NCBI RefSeq assembly: GCF_002287375.1 | Contig: NZ_NPOA01000011.1 | Span: 62,001 to 126,000 of the forward strand | From: Virgibacillus profundi | Lineage (GTDB): Bacteria; Bacillota; Bacilli; Bacillales; Amphibacillaceae | Length of the DNA stretch: 64,000 nt | Reading direction: 5' to 3' | In this document: piece after piece, positions 8,104 through 16,845 of the stretch | How positions within the stretch are numbered: position 1 is the stretch's first letter | Layout of the letters: every line of letters begins with the position of its first letter | Translations under genes and position numbers: made by a program | The notes under the pieces: model-generated | What the model saw: only the letters and a program-made list of their open reading frames with translations | What the model was told of the DNA's origin: nothing | Database searches by the model: none

Positions 8104-9279
8104 GTGAAGGAAGCAGTAATTGTTGCAGGTGCAAGAACCCCTGTAGGGAGAGCGAATAAAGGATCTCTGGCAAATACAAGACCAGATGATTTAGCTGCAT
8201 TAACGATTAAAGAAACTTTAAAACGTGCCGGGAATTATGAGGGGAATATTGACGATGTTATTATCGGGTGCGCAATGCCTGAGGCAGAACAAGGGATGAA
8301 TATGGCAAGAAATATTGCCGGACTTGCGGGATTAAAACATGATGTTCCGGGAATTACGATTAATCGCTATTGTTCATCAGGCCTGCAGAGTATTGCTTAT
8401 GGGGCTGAACGGATCATGGTTGGCGCAAGTGACTCAATAATCGCTGGTGGCGCAGAGTCGATGAGTCTGATTCCAATGGGTGGCCATGTGATCAAGCCTA
8501 ATACTAAGCTTGTTCAGGATGCACCAGGCTACTACATGGGAATGGGTCACACAGCTGAAGAAGTTGCCAACCGTTTTAACATTTCACGCGCAGACCAGGA
8601 CGCATTTGCTGTGCAAAGTCATGAACGTGCAGCAAAAGCAATTCAGGAAGGTAAATTTAATGATGAGATTGTTCCAGTTGAAGTGACAGAGCGTGTAATT
8701 GGCAAAAAGAATAAAATCGAAGAAAAGAAATCTATGTTTGAGATGGATGAAGGTGTACGTGCTGGAACTACTGCGGAAGTACTGGCAAAACTTCGGCCTG
8801 CATTCAATGTAAGAGGATCAGTAACTGCAGGAAACTCATCTCAGATGAGTGACGGAGCTGCATCAGTTCTTCTAATGGATCGTGAAAAAGCTGTAGAACA
8901 GGGTTTGACTCCACTTGTTAAATTCCGCTCGTTTGCGGTGGCAGGTGTAGAACCGGAAATTATGGGTGTAGGCCCAGTTGAAGCTATCCCTAAAGCTTTA
9001 AAAATAGCTGGATTGGAACTTTCTGACATAGGATTATTTGAATTAAACGAAGCATTTGCCTCACAGTCTGTTCGTGTGATCCAAGCATTGGACTTGGATA
9101 CAAACATAGTGAATGTAAATGGTGGTGCAATCGCACTTGGACATCCACTGGGCATGACAGGTACAAAATTAACATTAAGCCTGATGCATGAAATGAAACG
9201 CCGTAACGTACAATTTGGTGTAGTTACAATGTGTATTGGTGGCGGTATGGGAGCTGCCGGGGTGTTTGAACTCTTGTAA
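8104..9279 (+). CDS. fadA: Acetyl-CoA acyltransferase (3-ketoacyl-CoA thiolase) FadA
   Basis: About 391 residues of the thiolase family, catalysing the last step of beta-oxidation. The nucleophilic cysteine is in 'NRYCSSGLQS', the active-site histidine in 'ALGHPLGMTG', and the second cysteine in 'TMCIGGGMG'. I prefer the GTG at 8104: the AGGGGG ribosome binding site is 7 bases away and the length equals B. subtilis FadA. The ATG at 8098 lies only one base from that site. It follows fadN by about 20 bases. In B. subtilis fadE follows directly; here a repeat-bearing gap intervenes. Confidence 0.94.
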   Translation: MKEAVIVAGARTPVGRANKGSLANTRPDDLAALTIKETLKRAGNYEGNIDDVIIGCAMPEAEQGMNMARNIAGLAGLKHDVPGITINRYCSSGLQSIAYGAERIMVGASDSIIAGGAESMSLIPMGGHVIKPNTKLVQDAPGYYMGMGHTAEEVANRFNISRADQDAFAVQSHERAAKAIQEGKFNDEIVPVEVTERVIGKKNKIEEKKSMFEMDEGVRAGTTAEVLAKLRPAFNVRGSVTAGNSSQMSDGAASVLLMDREKAVEQGLTPLVKFRSFAVAGVEPEIMGVGPVEAIPKALKIAGLELSDIGLFELNEAFASQSVRVIQALDLDTNIVNVNGGAIALGHPLGMTGTKLTLSLMHEMKRRNVQFGVVTMCIGGGMGAAGVFELL

Positions 9280-9343
9280 TCTAGTTAATTTTTATGGCCT
9301 TTTTCGTGAATTTTGGGACTGCACTGCGTTCGCCCACCAAAAT

Positions 9344-9893
9344 ACTGGGACTGCGCACTGCTCGTCCCATCGAAACCATTTGTTGCTCTTTAATCATCGC
9401 AGTTGATGTAAAAGACGACATAATTACTATTTTCTATAAGTATTCGTTATAATCGCCGTCCGAGATCGCTCCGGGCGGATGCTTTCCACGGGCACGACCT
9501 TAGCCTCCTCAAGAAAATCACTCTGCGGGGTCTTCGGACACGTGCTGTTCCCGCAGGAGTCACCGCCCTTCGCTCACCCGGACTGGTGAGTTGGTTGATG
9601 TATTGAATATTGATACTAATGCAGTACATCGGCAGAACCGGAATACTAGCGGAAGAAATACACGAAGACTCCAGCGGGAGGAAAGGCATAGGTGAGACCC
9701 CACAGTGCGTAGCACGAGGAGGCTCACCAGCCGCCCGCGGAAAGCGTAGTGTATTTCTGGAGCGCTGAATTAGCGCTCATCTTCTAAAGGGTGGAAGGAA
9801 GTCATACAAAAGAATTATTACTGTGTCGCACTTTATAGTTTTTGTGTCAAAAGCAACAAATGTTTTTGGTGGGACGAGTAAACGCAGTCCCGA
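9344..9893. repeat. Composite GC-rich palindromic repeat bounded by inverted arms, copy 1
   Basis: This unit fills most of the 671-base gap between fadA and fadE. Outer arms at about 9345-9390 and 9851-9892 are inverted copies of each other (both include TTTGTTGCT/AGCAACAAA and GGGACGAG/CTCGTCCC). Inside are two different modules: B at about 9455-9570 and A at about 9650-9775, each with partly self-complementary ends. The same two modules recur at 18265-18545 in opposite orientation. No reading frame in it looks like a gene. It probably is a dispersed non-coding element inserted into the fad operon. Confidence 0.6.
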
Positions 9894-9950
9894 TCTTTTA
9901 GGGAACTGCCATTTTTAAAACATATTCTAATATGGAAAGGAACGATTCAT

Positions 9951-11735
9951 ATGAGTGAAACAAAAGATAAGATTTTTAAAGGCGGGGCATTTTTAATTGA
10001 AGATTTGACGGGTGAGGATGTTATAACCCCAGAGGACTTTACAGATGAACATAAAATGATTGCGAAAACAACAGAGGATTTTGTTGTTGGAGAAGTACTT
10101 CCAAAGGTTGAGAATCTAGAAAATCATGAATTTGAATATTCAGTAGAGCTATTGAAAAAAGCAGGGGAATTAGGATTGCTTGGTGCAGATGTACCAGAAG
10201 AATATGGTGGTCTTGCATTAGATAAAATCAGTTCTTCCTTAATTACGGAAAAATTTTCACGTGCCGGTGGATTTTCGGTAACACATGGAGCACATGTAGG
10301 TATAGGTTCACTTCCAATTGTATTTTTCGGAAATGACGAGCAAAAGGAAAAGTATTTACCTAAACTTGCTACAGGTGAATTATTAGCAGCCTATGCATTA
10401 ACAGAACCAAGCTCAGGCTCAGATGCACTTGGTGCAAAAGCTACAGCTAAATTAAATGAAGCAGGAACACATTATATTTTAAATGGGGAAAAACAGTGGA
10501 TTACCAACTCGGCATTTGCAGATGTATTTATTGTTTACGCAAAGATCGATGGTGAACACTTCTCTGCATTTATTGTTGAACGTGAATTTCCTGGGATTTC
10601 TACAGGCCCTGAAGAAAAGAAAATGGGGATCAAAAGCTCTTCCACTCGTACATTAGTTTTAGAAGATGCGGAAGTACCTGTCGAGAATCTATTAGGTGAA
10701 AAAGGCCGTGGTCACATTATTGCATTTAATATCCTTAATGTGGGACGTTATAAACTTGCAATAGGTGGTGTGGGTGGTTCGAAACGGGCACTTGAACTAG
10801 CTGCGAAATATGTAAATGAGCGTAAACAATTTAATACACCAATTTCCAGTTTTTCATTAACTCAGGAAAAACTGGCAACAATTGCAGCTGAAATTTATGC
10901 AAATGAAAGTGCTGTGTACCGGACAGTAGGATTATTTGAACAGCGTATGGGTGCTTTAACGGATGAGCAGCTGAAAGATGGACGTGAAGTAGCACGGGCA
11001 ATTGCCGAATACCAAATCGAATGTTCGATGGGTAAATATATGTGTACAGAATTATTGGATCATGCAGCAGATGAAGCAGTTCAGATGCATGGTGGCTATG
11101 GTTTTATGCAGGAATATGAGGTTGAGCGGATTTACCGTGATTCCCGGATTAACCGTATTTTTGAAGGAACAAATGAAATTAACCGCCTGCTTGTACCTGG
11201 AACATTGCTTAAAAAAGCGATGAAGGGTGAATTGCCATTACTGCAAAAAGCACAAAGCCTGCAAGAAGAATTAATGATGATGATGCCGGAAGAAGTTGGT
11301 GACGAAACACTGGCACAGGAAAAATATTTATTGAAAAATGCGAAGAAAATGGTTCTGCTTGGCGCAGGGCTTGCAGCACAAAAATATATGCAAAAGCTTG
11401 AAAATGAGCAGGAAATTTTAGTGAATCTTGCTGATATGACGGCAGAAGTATATAACATGGAATCAGCCATTCTTCGCACAGAAAAGGCGATTAACAAAAC
11501 TGGTGAGGAAAAGAATAAACAAAAGTTCCTTTACACGCAATCTTATGTACAGGAAGCCTTCAACCGAATCGAAGCAGACGCAAAAGAAACATTGATTGCT
11601 GTAGAAGAAGGGGACACCTTACGAATGATGCTATCATCATTACGTAAATTAACTCGCCATACACCAACAAATGTAATTGCGAAAAAACGTGAAATCGCTG
11701 TGAAAATTATTGAGGAAGAGAAGTATTTAGTATAA
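9951..11735 (+). CDS. fadE: Acyl-CoA dehydrogenase FadE
   Basis: 594 residues. It has the acyl-CoA dehydrogenase helical N-terminus, the FAD/substrate-binding middle domain ('ALTEPSSGSDA', 'KQWITNSAFADVF') and the C-terminal domain with 'QMHGGYGFMQEYEVERIYRD' and 'IFEGTNEINR'. About 190 extra C-terminal residues are usual for this long FadE subfamily. It makes the first oxidation of the beta-oxidation cycle. The start follows GGAAAGGAACG. The 671-base gap before it suggests either a long leader or its own promoter; no clear FadR box was seen there. Confidence 0.94.
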   Translation: MSETKDKIFKGGAFLIEDLTGEDVITPEDFTDEHKMIAKTTEDFVVGEVLPKVENLENHEFEYSVELLKKAGELGLLGADVPEEYGGLALDKISSSLITEKFSRAGGFSVTHGAHVGIGSLPIVFFGNDEQKEKYLPKLATGELLAAYALTEPSSGSDALGAKATAKLNEAGTHYILNGEKQWITNSAFADVFIVYAKIDGEHFSAFIVEREFPGISTGPEEKKMGIKSSSTRTLVLEDAEVPVENLLGEKGRGHIIAFNILNVGRYKLAIGGVGGSKRALELAAKYVNERKQFNTPISSFSLTQEKLATIAAEIYANESAVYRTVGLFEQRMGALTDEQLKDGREVARAIAEYQIECSMGKYMCTELLDHAADEAVQMHGGYGFMQEYEVERIYRDSRINRIFEGTNEINRLLVPGTLLKKAMKGELPLLQKAQSLQEELMMMMPEEVGDETLAQEKYLLKNAKKMVLLGAGLAAQKYMQKLENEQEILVNLADMTAEVYNMESAILRTEKAINKTGEEKNKQKFLYTQSYVQEAFNRIEADAKETLIAVEEGDTLRMMLSSLRKLTRHTPTNVIAKKREIAVKIIEEEKYLV

Positions 11736-11740
11736 AAAGA

Positions 11741-11774
11741 AAAGCCAACCTTCCATAATGGAGGTTGGCTTTAT
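11741..11774 (+). terminator. Rho-independent terminator after fadE
   Basis: The stem AAAGCCAACC / GGTTGGCTTT, extended by TCC/GGA around a small AT loop, begins 5 bases after the fadE stop codon. Confidence 0.88.
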
Positions 11775-11886
11775 TGCTTATATGGAAACAAATCCAGCTC
11801 ATGCTTAAAAGCAAAGTAGACTTTCTCCCCTTTTAAATGGTTGCCTTCAAGACGTTTGTTCCTTCCTACTTACACTAGTTGATGTT

Positions 11887-12435
11887 CTAAGTCTTTGTTT
11901 TATTTATGTTCAAAATGATTTTCATTAGTAAATATCCACACATAACTCCCAATGTGTTTAGAATCAGATCATCAATATCAAAGCTTCTTGAGAGAATATG
12001 CAATGAGGATAAAACCAGTTGTGTTATTTCGATCCCTAATGAACAAAGAAAACCGATTAGAAGCATTTTTTTAAAGGTATGTTTTTTATATATTAAGACT
12101 AGCAATATTCCAATTGGTACAAATACGACAACATTTCCAACTAGATTAATAATGGCTGTTTCTGTGTACCCTTGAGAAAATAAGTATAGATAACCATTAA
12201 TCGTATGGAATGGTAAGATGTTAATTCCAGTCCAGCCTTCTATGGAACTGCTTGCAGGAAATATGGTGAGATAAAGTAAGCTTTCCAGATATATAATGGA
12301 CAAAATATAAATAAATTCTTTGTATAAGGATACTTCGTTGTTTCTTCGTTTCAGAAGGGATAATCGTATCGGAATATAAACGATAACGGTCAGCGTCATA
12401 AAGTATATTGGTAATGTGTAAATAAAATCGAGCAT
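11887..12435 (-). CDS. VanZ-family membrane protein
   Basis: 182 residues with about five membrane helices. It matches the VanZ-like domain: 'LPFHTI' near the first loop, 'NLVGNVVVFVPIG', 'GIEITQLVL' and 'RSFDIDDLILNTLG'. VanZ gives low-level teicoplanin resistance in enterococci, but most genomic homologs have unknown roles at the envelope. It stands alone and faces away from fadE. No regulatory site is evident. Confidence 0.82.
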   Translation of the reverse strand: MLDFIYTLPIYFMTLTVIVYIPIRLSLLKRRNNEVSLYKEFIYILSIIYLESLLYLTIFPASSSIEGWTGINILPFHTINGYLYLFSQGYTETAIINLVGNVVVFVPIGILLVLIYKKHTFKKMLLIGFLCSLGIEITQLVLSSLHILSRSFDIDDLILNTLGVMCGYLLMKIILNINKTKT

Positions 12436-12616
12436 GTCATATTCCTCTCAGGGGAGTTTTACTCTCTAATATCAGGGATGTTTTCCATGATCTCTATCAT
12501 AGAAAATGAAATACAGGGAATGTTTTGGGAAATTACTTTTTTATCTTGTGGGATAAAATTAAATCAATTGGTGCGTTCAAAATTATATAGTCAGATCTAC
12601 AATTATTAGCAAGGCT

Positions 12617-12802
12617 TTATGTTATTTCAAAGCTAACTAGTTGATGATTTACTGATGGTGCTGGGCTCATCAGCTCTAATTGTCCATTAGCTAATTCATA
12701 ACGGTTATCATCATTAATTGCTGCATAATCATCGTATGTAAGTCCGGTTTCCTTAACTATAGTATCTATTGATTTTCGATTTATTTTTGTCATCATTATC
12801 AA
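12617..12802 (-). pseudogene. Uma2-family (DUF820) nuclease-like fragment
   Basis: Only about 61 residues of N-terminus remain from a family normally near 190 residues. The stretch 'YELANGQLELMSPAPSVNHQ' is the recognisable Uma2 N-terminal motif. It ends abruptly at 'VSFEIT', before the PD-(D/E)XK catalytic core, so it cannot be an active nuclease. It lies isolated between the VanZ gene and yusI. It is a decayed gene remnant. Confidence 0.6.
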
Positions 12803-13023
12803 CCATCCCCTGTACCTCCATATATTTTAATACAATTAATTATAGCATATTATATGAGCCCAATCGATTTGTTACTGATACGGTTTAGAAATTTGTCGAC
12901 TATTCAATTTATTTATTGTGTTATTAATTTGTAGAGGTTCGGTCAAAAAGGCTTTACATTGCTAAGGTCATAATATTTGTTATAATGGAATTGAATTACA
13001 GAGTAGATTCGGAGGTTTTGAAC

Positions 13024-13380
13024 ATGGCGCTAACATTTTATTGGTATCCCAACTGTGGCACTTGTAAAAAAGCTAAAAAGTGGTTAGAAGAAAATAATAT
13101 TGATTATGAGAGCATACATATTGTAGAAAACCCACCGTCACAGGAAGAGTTGGAAAGTCTGATTGCGAAAAGTGATCTGCCAGCTAAAAAGTTTTTTAAC
13201 ACAAGCGGGAAAAAATACCGCGAATTGAATATAAAAGATAAAATTAAAGATGCGAACACGGAAGAAATGGCGAAAATTCTTGCTTCGGATGGCATGCTGA
13301 TTAAACGGCCAATTGTAACAGACGGTCAAAAAGTGACGGTCGGTTTCAAGGAAGAAGATTATCATGAAAATTGGTTATAA
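13024..13380 (+). CDS. yusI: ArsC/Spx-family protein YusI
   Basis: 118 residues of the arsenate-reductase/Spx thioredoxin fold. The N-terminal redox motif is 'CGTC' (Cys11 and Cys14), followed by 'KKAKKWLEENNIDYE', and near the end 'LIKRPIVTDGQKVTVGF', which is the family's conserved RP-V loop. The ATG at 13024 has a GGAGG site 8 bases upstream, so the longer frame from 12985 is unlikely. In B. subtilis yusI also lies between the fad genes and gcvH. Its substrate is not known; true arsenate reduction is unproven. Confidence 0.85.
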   Translation: MALTFYWYPNCGTCKKAKKWLEENNIDYESIHIVENPPSQEELESLIAKSDLPAKKFFNTSGKKYRELNIKDKIKDANTEEMAKILASDGMLIKRPIVTDGQKVTVGFKEEDYHENWL

Positions 13381-13443
13381 ACACTAGTAAAATACTTATT
13401 TAACTTGTATGATTATATTGAAATAATATATGGAGGGATATAT

Positions 13444-13827
13444 ATGAGCTTACCAAAGGATTTAGTATACTCTAAGGAACATGAATGGATAAAAATAGAA
13501 GGCGACAAAGTAAGAATTGGTATTACTGATTTTGCCCAATCCGAGCTAGGGGATATTGTATTTGTAGAGCTTCCTGAAGTTGGGGATGAAATTGAAGCAG
13601 ACGAGACTTTTGGAAGTGTTGAATCTGTGAAAACTGTTTCTGAATTATATGCACCTATCAACGGGAAAGTTGTCGAAGTGAATGAAGAATTAGAGGATAG
13701 CCCGGAATTTGTTAACGAATCACCATATGAAAATGCTTGGATGATCATTGTTGAGCCAGCGAATGAATCAGAACTGGATGAATTGTTATCAGCTGAGCAA
13801 TATGAAGAATTTATTAAAGAAGATTAA
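13444..13827 (+). CDS. gcvH: Glycine cleavage system H protein
   Basis: 127 residues, a full-length lipoyl-carrier protein. The lipoylated lysine is Lys63 in '[12 protein letters not shown]', and the N-terminus '[11 protein letters not shown]' is typical. It shuttles aminomethyl groups between P, T and L proteins and, in Bacilli, is also the hub for lipoic acid transfer. The chosen ATG follows GGAGGG at a suitable distance; the frame could start 13 codons earlier without a ribosome binding site. This is the ordinary GcvH, not the short GcvH-L partner of class M sirtuins. Confidence 0.95.
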   Translation: MSLPKDLVYSKEHEWIKIEGDKVRIGITDFAQSELGDIVFVELPEVGDEIEADETFGSVESVKTVSELYAPINGKVVEVNEELEDSPEFVNESPYENAWMIIVEPANESELDELLSAEQYEEFIKED

Positions 13828-13837
13828 TTAAAGTGCT

Positions 13838-13982
13838 TGTTCAAAAGGAGGATAAAAAGGACCGAGAAGTTCGAGGCGGCGTAGCTTTGAGCACCGGAAC
13901 GTATGCAATTAATACGTGAGGAGTGGAAAAGCAAGCCAACGAAGAAACTCGATGTGTCATTTTTACCGGACTTTTTGAACAT
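13838..13982. mobile_element. MITE-like element with terminal inverted repeats
   Basis: A non-coding block of about 145 bases begins TGTTCAAAAGG and ends CTTTTTGAACA, so the ends are imperfect inverted repeats of about 10-11 bases. The interior contains CGAGGCGGCGTAGC and CGATGTGTCATTTTTACCGG. It sits between the gcvH stop and its terminator. It resembles a short element I recall as widespread between genes in halotolerant Bacillaceae. No transposase is present. Confidence 0.55.
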
Positions 13983-14007
13983 CCTATAAAATGAAACAAT
14001 AAATCGG

Positions 14008-14050
14008 GCTGACGTACAATTTTAGGAAAGATTGTATAGTCAGCCTTGTT
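14008..14050 (+). terminator. Terminator downstream of gcvH
   Basis: Stem GGCTGAC / GTCAGCC, extended inside by TACAAT / ATTGTA, is followed by TTGTTT. Confidence 0.75.
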
Positions 14051-14106
14051 TACATCATATACTAAAGTAATTCAATCATCTTGCTTGATTTCCTAGGGAG
14101 TGCTAT

Positions 14107-14466
14107 GTGATGATAACAGATGAATCCGAGATAGTTATTATTGTTGAGGGCTTGACAGATAAAAGGCAAATTGAAAAGTTAATTACAGATGATGTTACGA
14201 TTCTATGTACAAACGGTACACTTAGTATTGAACGGTTTGATGATCTTTTGGAAGAATATGATTTGGATTACAGAGATGTTATCATTTTGGTTGATGAGGA
14301 TAAATCAGGAATGAAGCTTCGAAAGCAGCTGGCTCGGGAGCTGCCGCATGCTGAGCATATACGTGTAAGCAGTGATTATCGCGAGGTTGCAACAACCCCT
14401 GAAAACATTCTCGCGACCGCCTTATTGAGTAAGCGCATTTCCGTTAATCCAATTTTCTTAGTTTAG
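14107..14466 (+). CDS. yusF: Toprim-domain protein YusF
   Basis: 119 residues forming a single Toprim fold. Motif 'IVEGLTDKRQIEKLI' carries the conserved glutamate, and 'VIILVDEDKSGMKLR' carries the DxD pair that binds Mg2+. Toprim domains occur in primases, topoisomerases and 5S rRNA maturase (RNase M5), which this small protein resembles in size class. Its own substrate is unknown. It starts with GTG (14107) or the next codon ATG, after AGGGAG. It lies 11 bases before the thioredoxin-like gene, as in B. subtilis yusF-yusE. Confidence 0.82.
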   Translation: MMITDESEIVIIVEGLTDKRQIEKLITDDVTILCTNGTLSIERFDDLLEEYDLDYRDVIILVDEDKSGMKLRKQLARELPHAEHIRVSSDYREVATTPENILATALLSKRISVNPIFLV

Positions 14467-14477
14467 GGTGGTATTTT

Positions 14478-14798
14478 TTGCAGCAGATTACAGAAGAACA
14501 AATAGATAATGAGAATTATCTACTTTATATTTATACCCCATTCTGTGGGACCTGTCATTTAGCCAGAGCTATGTTGACTAAAATTGAATCGGTACACAAT
14601 GAGAATATTTTTTATGAAATGAATGCATCATTACATCCTGAATTTATGCAGAAGCACCAAATAGAAAGTGTTCCTTGTCTTTTGATAAAGAATGGGAATG
14701 ACATAAAGGAAAAGGTTTATGCATTTAAATCCATACCGAATATTTACACCTATTTAATGGAATATAAACCGGAGTTATTTGTTAAAAACGAAGGATAA
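14478..14798 (+). CDS. yusE: Thioredoxin-like protein YusE
   Basis: 106 residues with a thioredoxin fold. The redox motif is 'FCGTCHLA' (Cys23, Cys26) and the cis-proline loop is 'ESVPCLLIK', where an additional cysteine precedes the usual position. The start is TTG, 8 bases after GGGTGG. There is no signal peptide, so it acts in the cytoplasm. It is downstream of yusF in a two-gene unit. A general disulfide reductase role is likely; the partner is unknown. Confidence 0.82.
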   Translation: MQQITEEQIDNENYLLYIYTPFCGTCHLARAMLTKIESVHNENIFYEMNASLHPEFMQKHQIESVPCLLIKNGNDIKEKVYAFKSIPNIYTYLMEYKPELFVKNEG

Positions 14799-14871
14799 AT
14801 CTATTTTAATTGACATAATAAATGGTGCATGCTAGTATTTAGCATATGAAATTTTTATAAAAATTATTTAT

Positions 14872-14984
14872 CTCTTATCTTGAGCGGTGGAGGGACTGGC
14901 CCTATGAACCCGCGGCAACCTTCAAATGATTTATTATTTGAAAGGTGCCAATTCCTGCAAAGTGGATACTTTGACAGATGAGGG
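14872..14984 (+). ncRNA. SAM-I (S-box) riboswitch
   Basis: The conserved S-box order is present: CTTATCTTGAGCGGTGGAGG (14874-14893), GGGACTGGCCC, GAACCCGCGGCAACC, a variable AAATGATTTATTATTT helix, GGTGCCAATTCC, and AGATGAGG. It is followed by a terminator stem at 15013. High S-adenosylmethionine should favour termination and switch off methionine uptake. Confidence 0.95.
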
Positions 14985-15012
14985 AACCTGAAGACTTTAA
15001 TGTTTAAATTTA

Positions 15013-15046
15013 CGTCTTTCTGTTCTCTTACAGAAAGGCGTTTTTT
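15013..15046 (+). terminator. Riboswitch expression-platform terminator
   Basis: Stem CGTCTTTCTG / CAGAAAGGCG with loop TTCTCTTA, then six T. It follows the S-box aptamer and precedes metN. Confidence 0.9.
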
Positions 15047-15101
15047 GATGGTTTTTGGGTATACTGGAAATTGCGGGATCTGTGTAAGGAGGAAATAACC
15101 A

Positions 15102-16130
15102 GTGATTTCGATCGAGGGTTTAAGTAAAACTTTTAAAGCAAATAAGAAAAACATTACAGCAGTTGATGGTATGACACTTGATATAAAAGAGGGTGAAATA
15201 TTTGGTGTTATTGGATACAGTGGAGCTGGTAAAAGTACGTTCGTTCGTTTATTGAATCGGTTGGAAGAGCCGACAGGTGGGCGAATTGTAATCGACGATC
15301 AGGAAATTACAGCACTGAATTCCAAACAGCTTCGTTTGGCAAGACAGGAAATGGGAATGATTTTTCAGCATTTTAATTTGCTCTGGTCACGAACAGTGAA
15401 GGATAATATTGCTTTCCCATTGGAAATAGCGGGATTCCCAAAAATGGAGCGGGAAGCGCGTGTGCAGGAGTTAATTGATCTGGTTGGTTTATCAGGCAGA
15501 GAAAATGCCTACCCTTCACAGCTGAGTGGTGGACAGAAGCAGCGTGTGGGAATTGCCAGGGCACTTGCGAACAATCCAAAAGTATTACTTTGTGATGAAG
15601 CAACGTCCGCATTGGATCCGGAAACAACCAATTCAATCCTCGATTTGCTTGTGGATATTAATCAGAAATTGGGACTTACGATTATCCTGATTACCCATGA
15701 AATGCATGTTATTCGTAAAATATGTAATCAGGTTGCAGTAATGGAACAAGGTAAAATAGTAGAACAGGGTGATGTACTGGATGTGTTTTTACAGCCAAAA
15801 CAGCAGGTAACAAAGAAATTCGTGGAACAAATTATGGGTACGAATGAAGATGATAGTGTAGCACTATTGATTGATACGTATGATGAAGGTAAAATTGTTC
15901 AGCTCCATTTTCTTGGTGAAACTACCAACCAGGCATTGATTAGCCATGTAGCAAGAAAGTTTGCGATTGATATTAATATACTGCAAGGAAAAATCACCCA
16001 AACTCAAAGAGGGGCGTACGGTACATTGTTTGTCCAACTGTCAGGGGATGATCGAGAAATTGAAAACGCGGTGAATTTTATCCACAACGAGACCTCAGTA
16101 GAAGTGGAGGTTATCCGTGATGCAAACTGA
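15102..16130 (+). CDS. metN: Methionine ABC transporter ATPase MetN
   Basis: 342 residues. The ABC domain carries Walker A 'GYSGAGKST', signature 'LSGGQKQR', Walker B 'VLLCDEATSALDP' and H-loop 'ILITHEMHV'. The C-terminal NIL domain (about 260-340) binds methionine and inhibits transport when the amino acid is abundant. The gene starts with GTG after AAGGAGG. It is controlled by the S-box upstream. It overlaps metI by 14 bases. Confidence 0.95.
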   Translation: MISIEGLSKTFKANKKNITAVDGMTLDIKEGEIFGVIGYSGAGKSTFVRLLNRLEEPTGGRIVIDDQEITALNSKQLRLARQEMGMIFQHFNLLWSRTVKDNIAFPLEIAGFPKMEREARVQELIDLVGLSGRENAYPSQLSGGQKQRVGIARALANNPKVLLCDEATSALDPETTNSILDLLVDINQKLGLTIILITHEMHVIRKICNQVAVMEQGKIVEQGDVLDVFLQPKQQVTKKFVEQIMGTNEDDSVALLIDTYDEGKIVQLHFLGETTNQALISHVARKFAIDINILQGKITQTQRGAYGTLFVQLSGDDREIENAVNFIHNETSVEVEVIRDAN

Positions 16131-16788
16131 TATTTTTGCAAATATTGATTTACAGGATCTCCTTGAAGCTACTTATGAAACATTTTATATGACAATATTA
16201 GCTTTAATTGGGACAGGTGTCTTCGGGGTAATGCTGGGATTGCTTTTATATTTGACAATGAAGGATGGTATTTGGCAAAACAAATATATTAACTTAATTG
16301 TAGCAGCAATTGTGAATGTGTTTCGTGCTATTCCATTCATTATACTAATTTTTTTATTATTTCCGTTTACCGATTTTCTAATTGGAACAATTCGGGGTCC
16401 AAATGCAGCACTGCCAGCATTGATAATTGGTTCTGCACCATTTTATGGTCGACTTGTTGAAATAGCTTTAAAAGAAGTGGACAAAGGTGTTGTGGAAGCG
16501 GCTAAGTCAATGGGGGCAAAAACGAGGACAATTATATTCCGTGTTTTACTTCCGGAATCGATGCCAGCCCTTGTTTCCGGTTTAACTGTCACAGTAATAG
16601 CTTTAATAGGTTATACGGCCATGGCAGGTATAATTGGTGCAGGCGGTCTTGGAAACTATGCATATTACTTTGGTTTTCAACGACGTGACTGGGATGTATT
16701 ATTGATATGTACAATTGTCATTGTTATTATTGTATTTATTTTTCAATTTATTGGTGACTTTATTACGAATAAATTGGATAAAAGATAG
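16117..16788 (+). CDS. metI: Methionine ABC transporter permease MetI (MetP)
   Basis: 223 residues with five membrane helices. It carries the ABC permease EAA loop 'EAAKSMGAKTRTIIFRVLLPE'-type motif near residues 127-147 that docks on MetN. Transports D- and L-methionine and derivatives. A GTG at 16117 is followed at once by ATG at 16120; either could start. Overlap with metN implies coupled translation. Confidence 0.94.
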   Translation: MMQTDIFANIDLQDLLEATYETFYMTILALIGTGVFGVMLGLLLYLTMKDGIWQNKYINLIVAAIVNVFRAIPFIILIFLLFPFTDFLIGTIRGPNAALPALIIGSAPFYGRLVEIALKEVDKGVVEAAKSMGAKTRTIIFRVLLPESMPALVSGLTVTVIALIGYTAMAGIIGAGGLGNYAYYFGFQRRDWDVLLICTIVIVIIVFIFQFIGDFITNKLDKR

Positions 16789-16845
16789 GAAATTAGGCGA
16801 AAGCTAATTTTAATATAATTTGAAAATAGAAGGAGAGAATACATC

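Noticed and set aside
9447-9689. Open frame inside the GC-rich repeat, with a similar one at 18342-18551
   Set aside because: They lie within the palindromic repeat modules; arginine/serine-rich translation results from the repeat bases.
13444-13827. gcvH as a GcvH-L type sirtuin target
   Set aside because: It is a full-length ordinary GcvH in the conserved yus context, 33 kb from the sirtuin genes.
13838-13982. Structured RNA gene such as a tRNA or riboswitch
   Set aside because: No cloverleaf or known riboswitch core; terminal inverted repeats fit a MITE-like element better.
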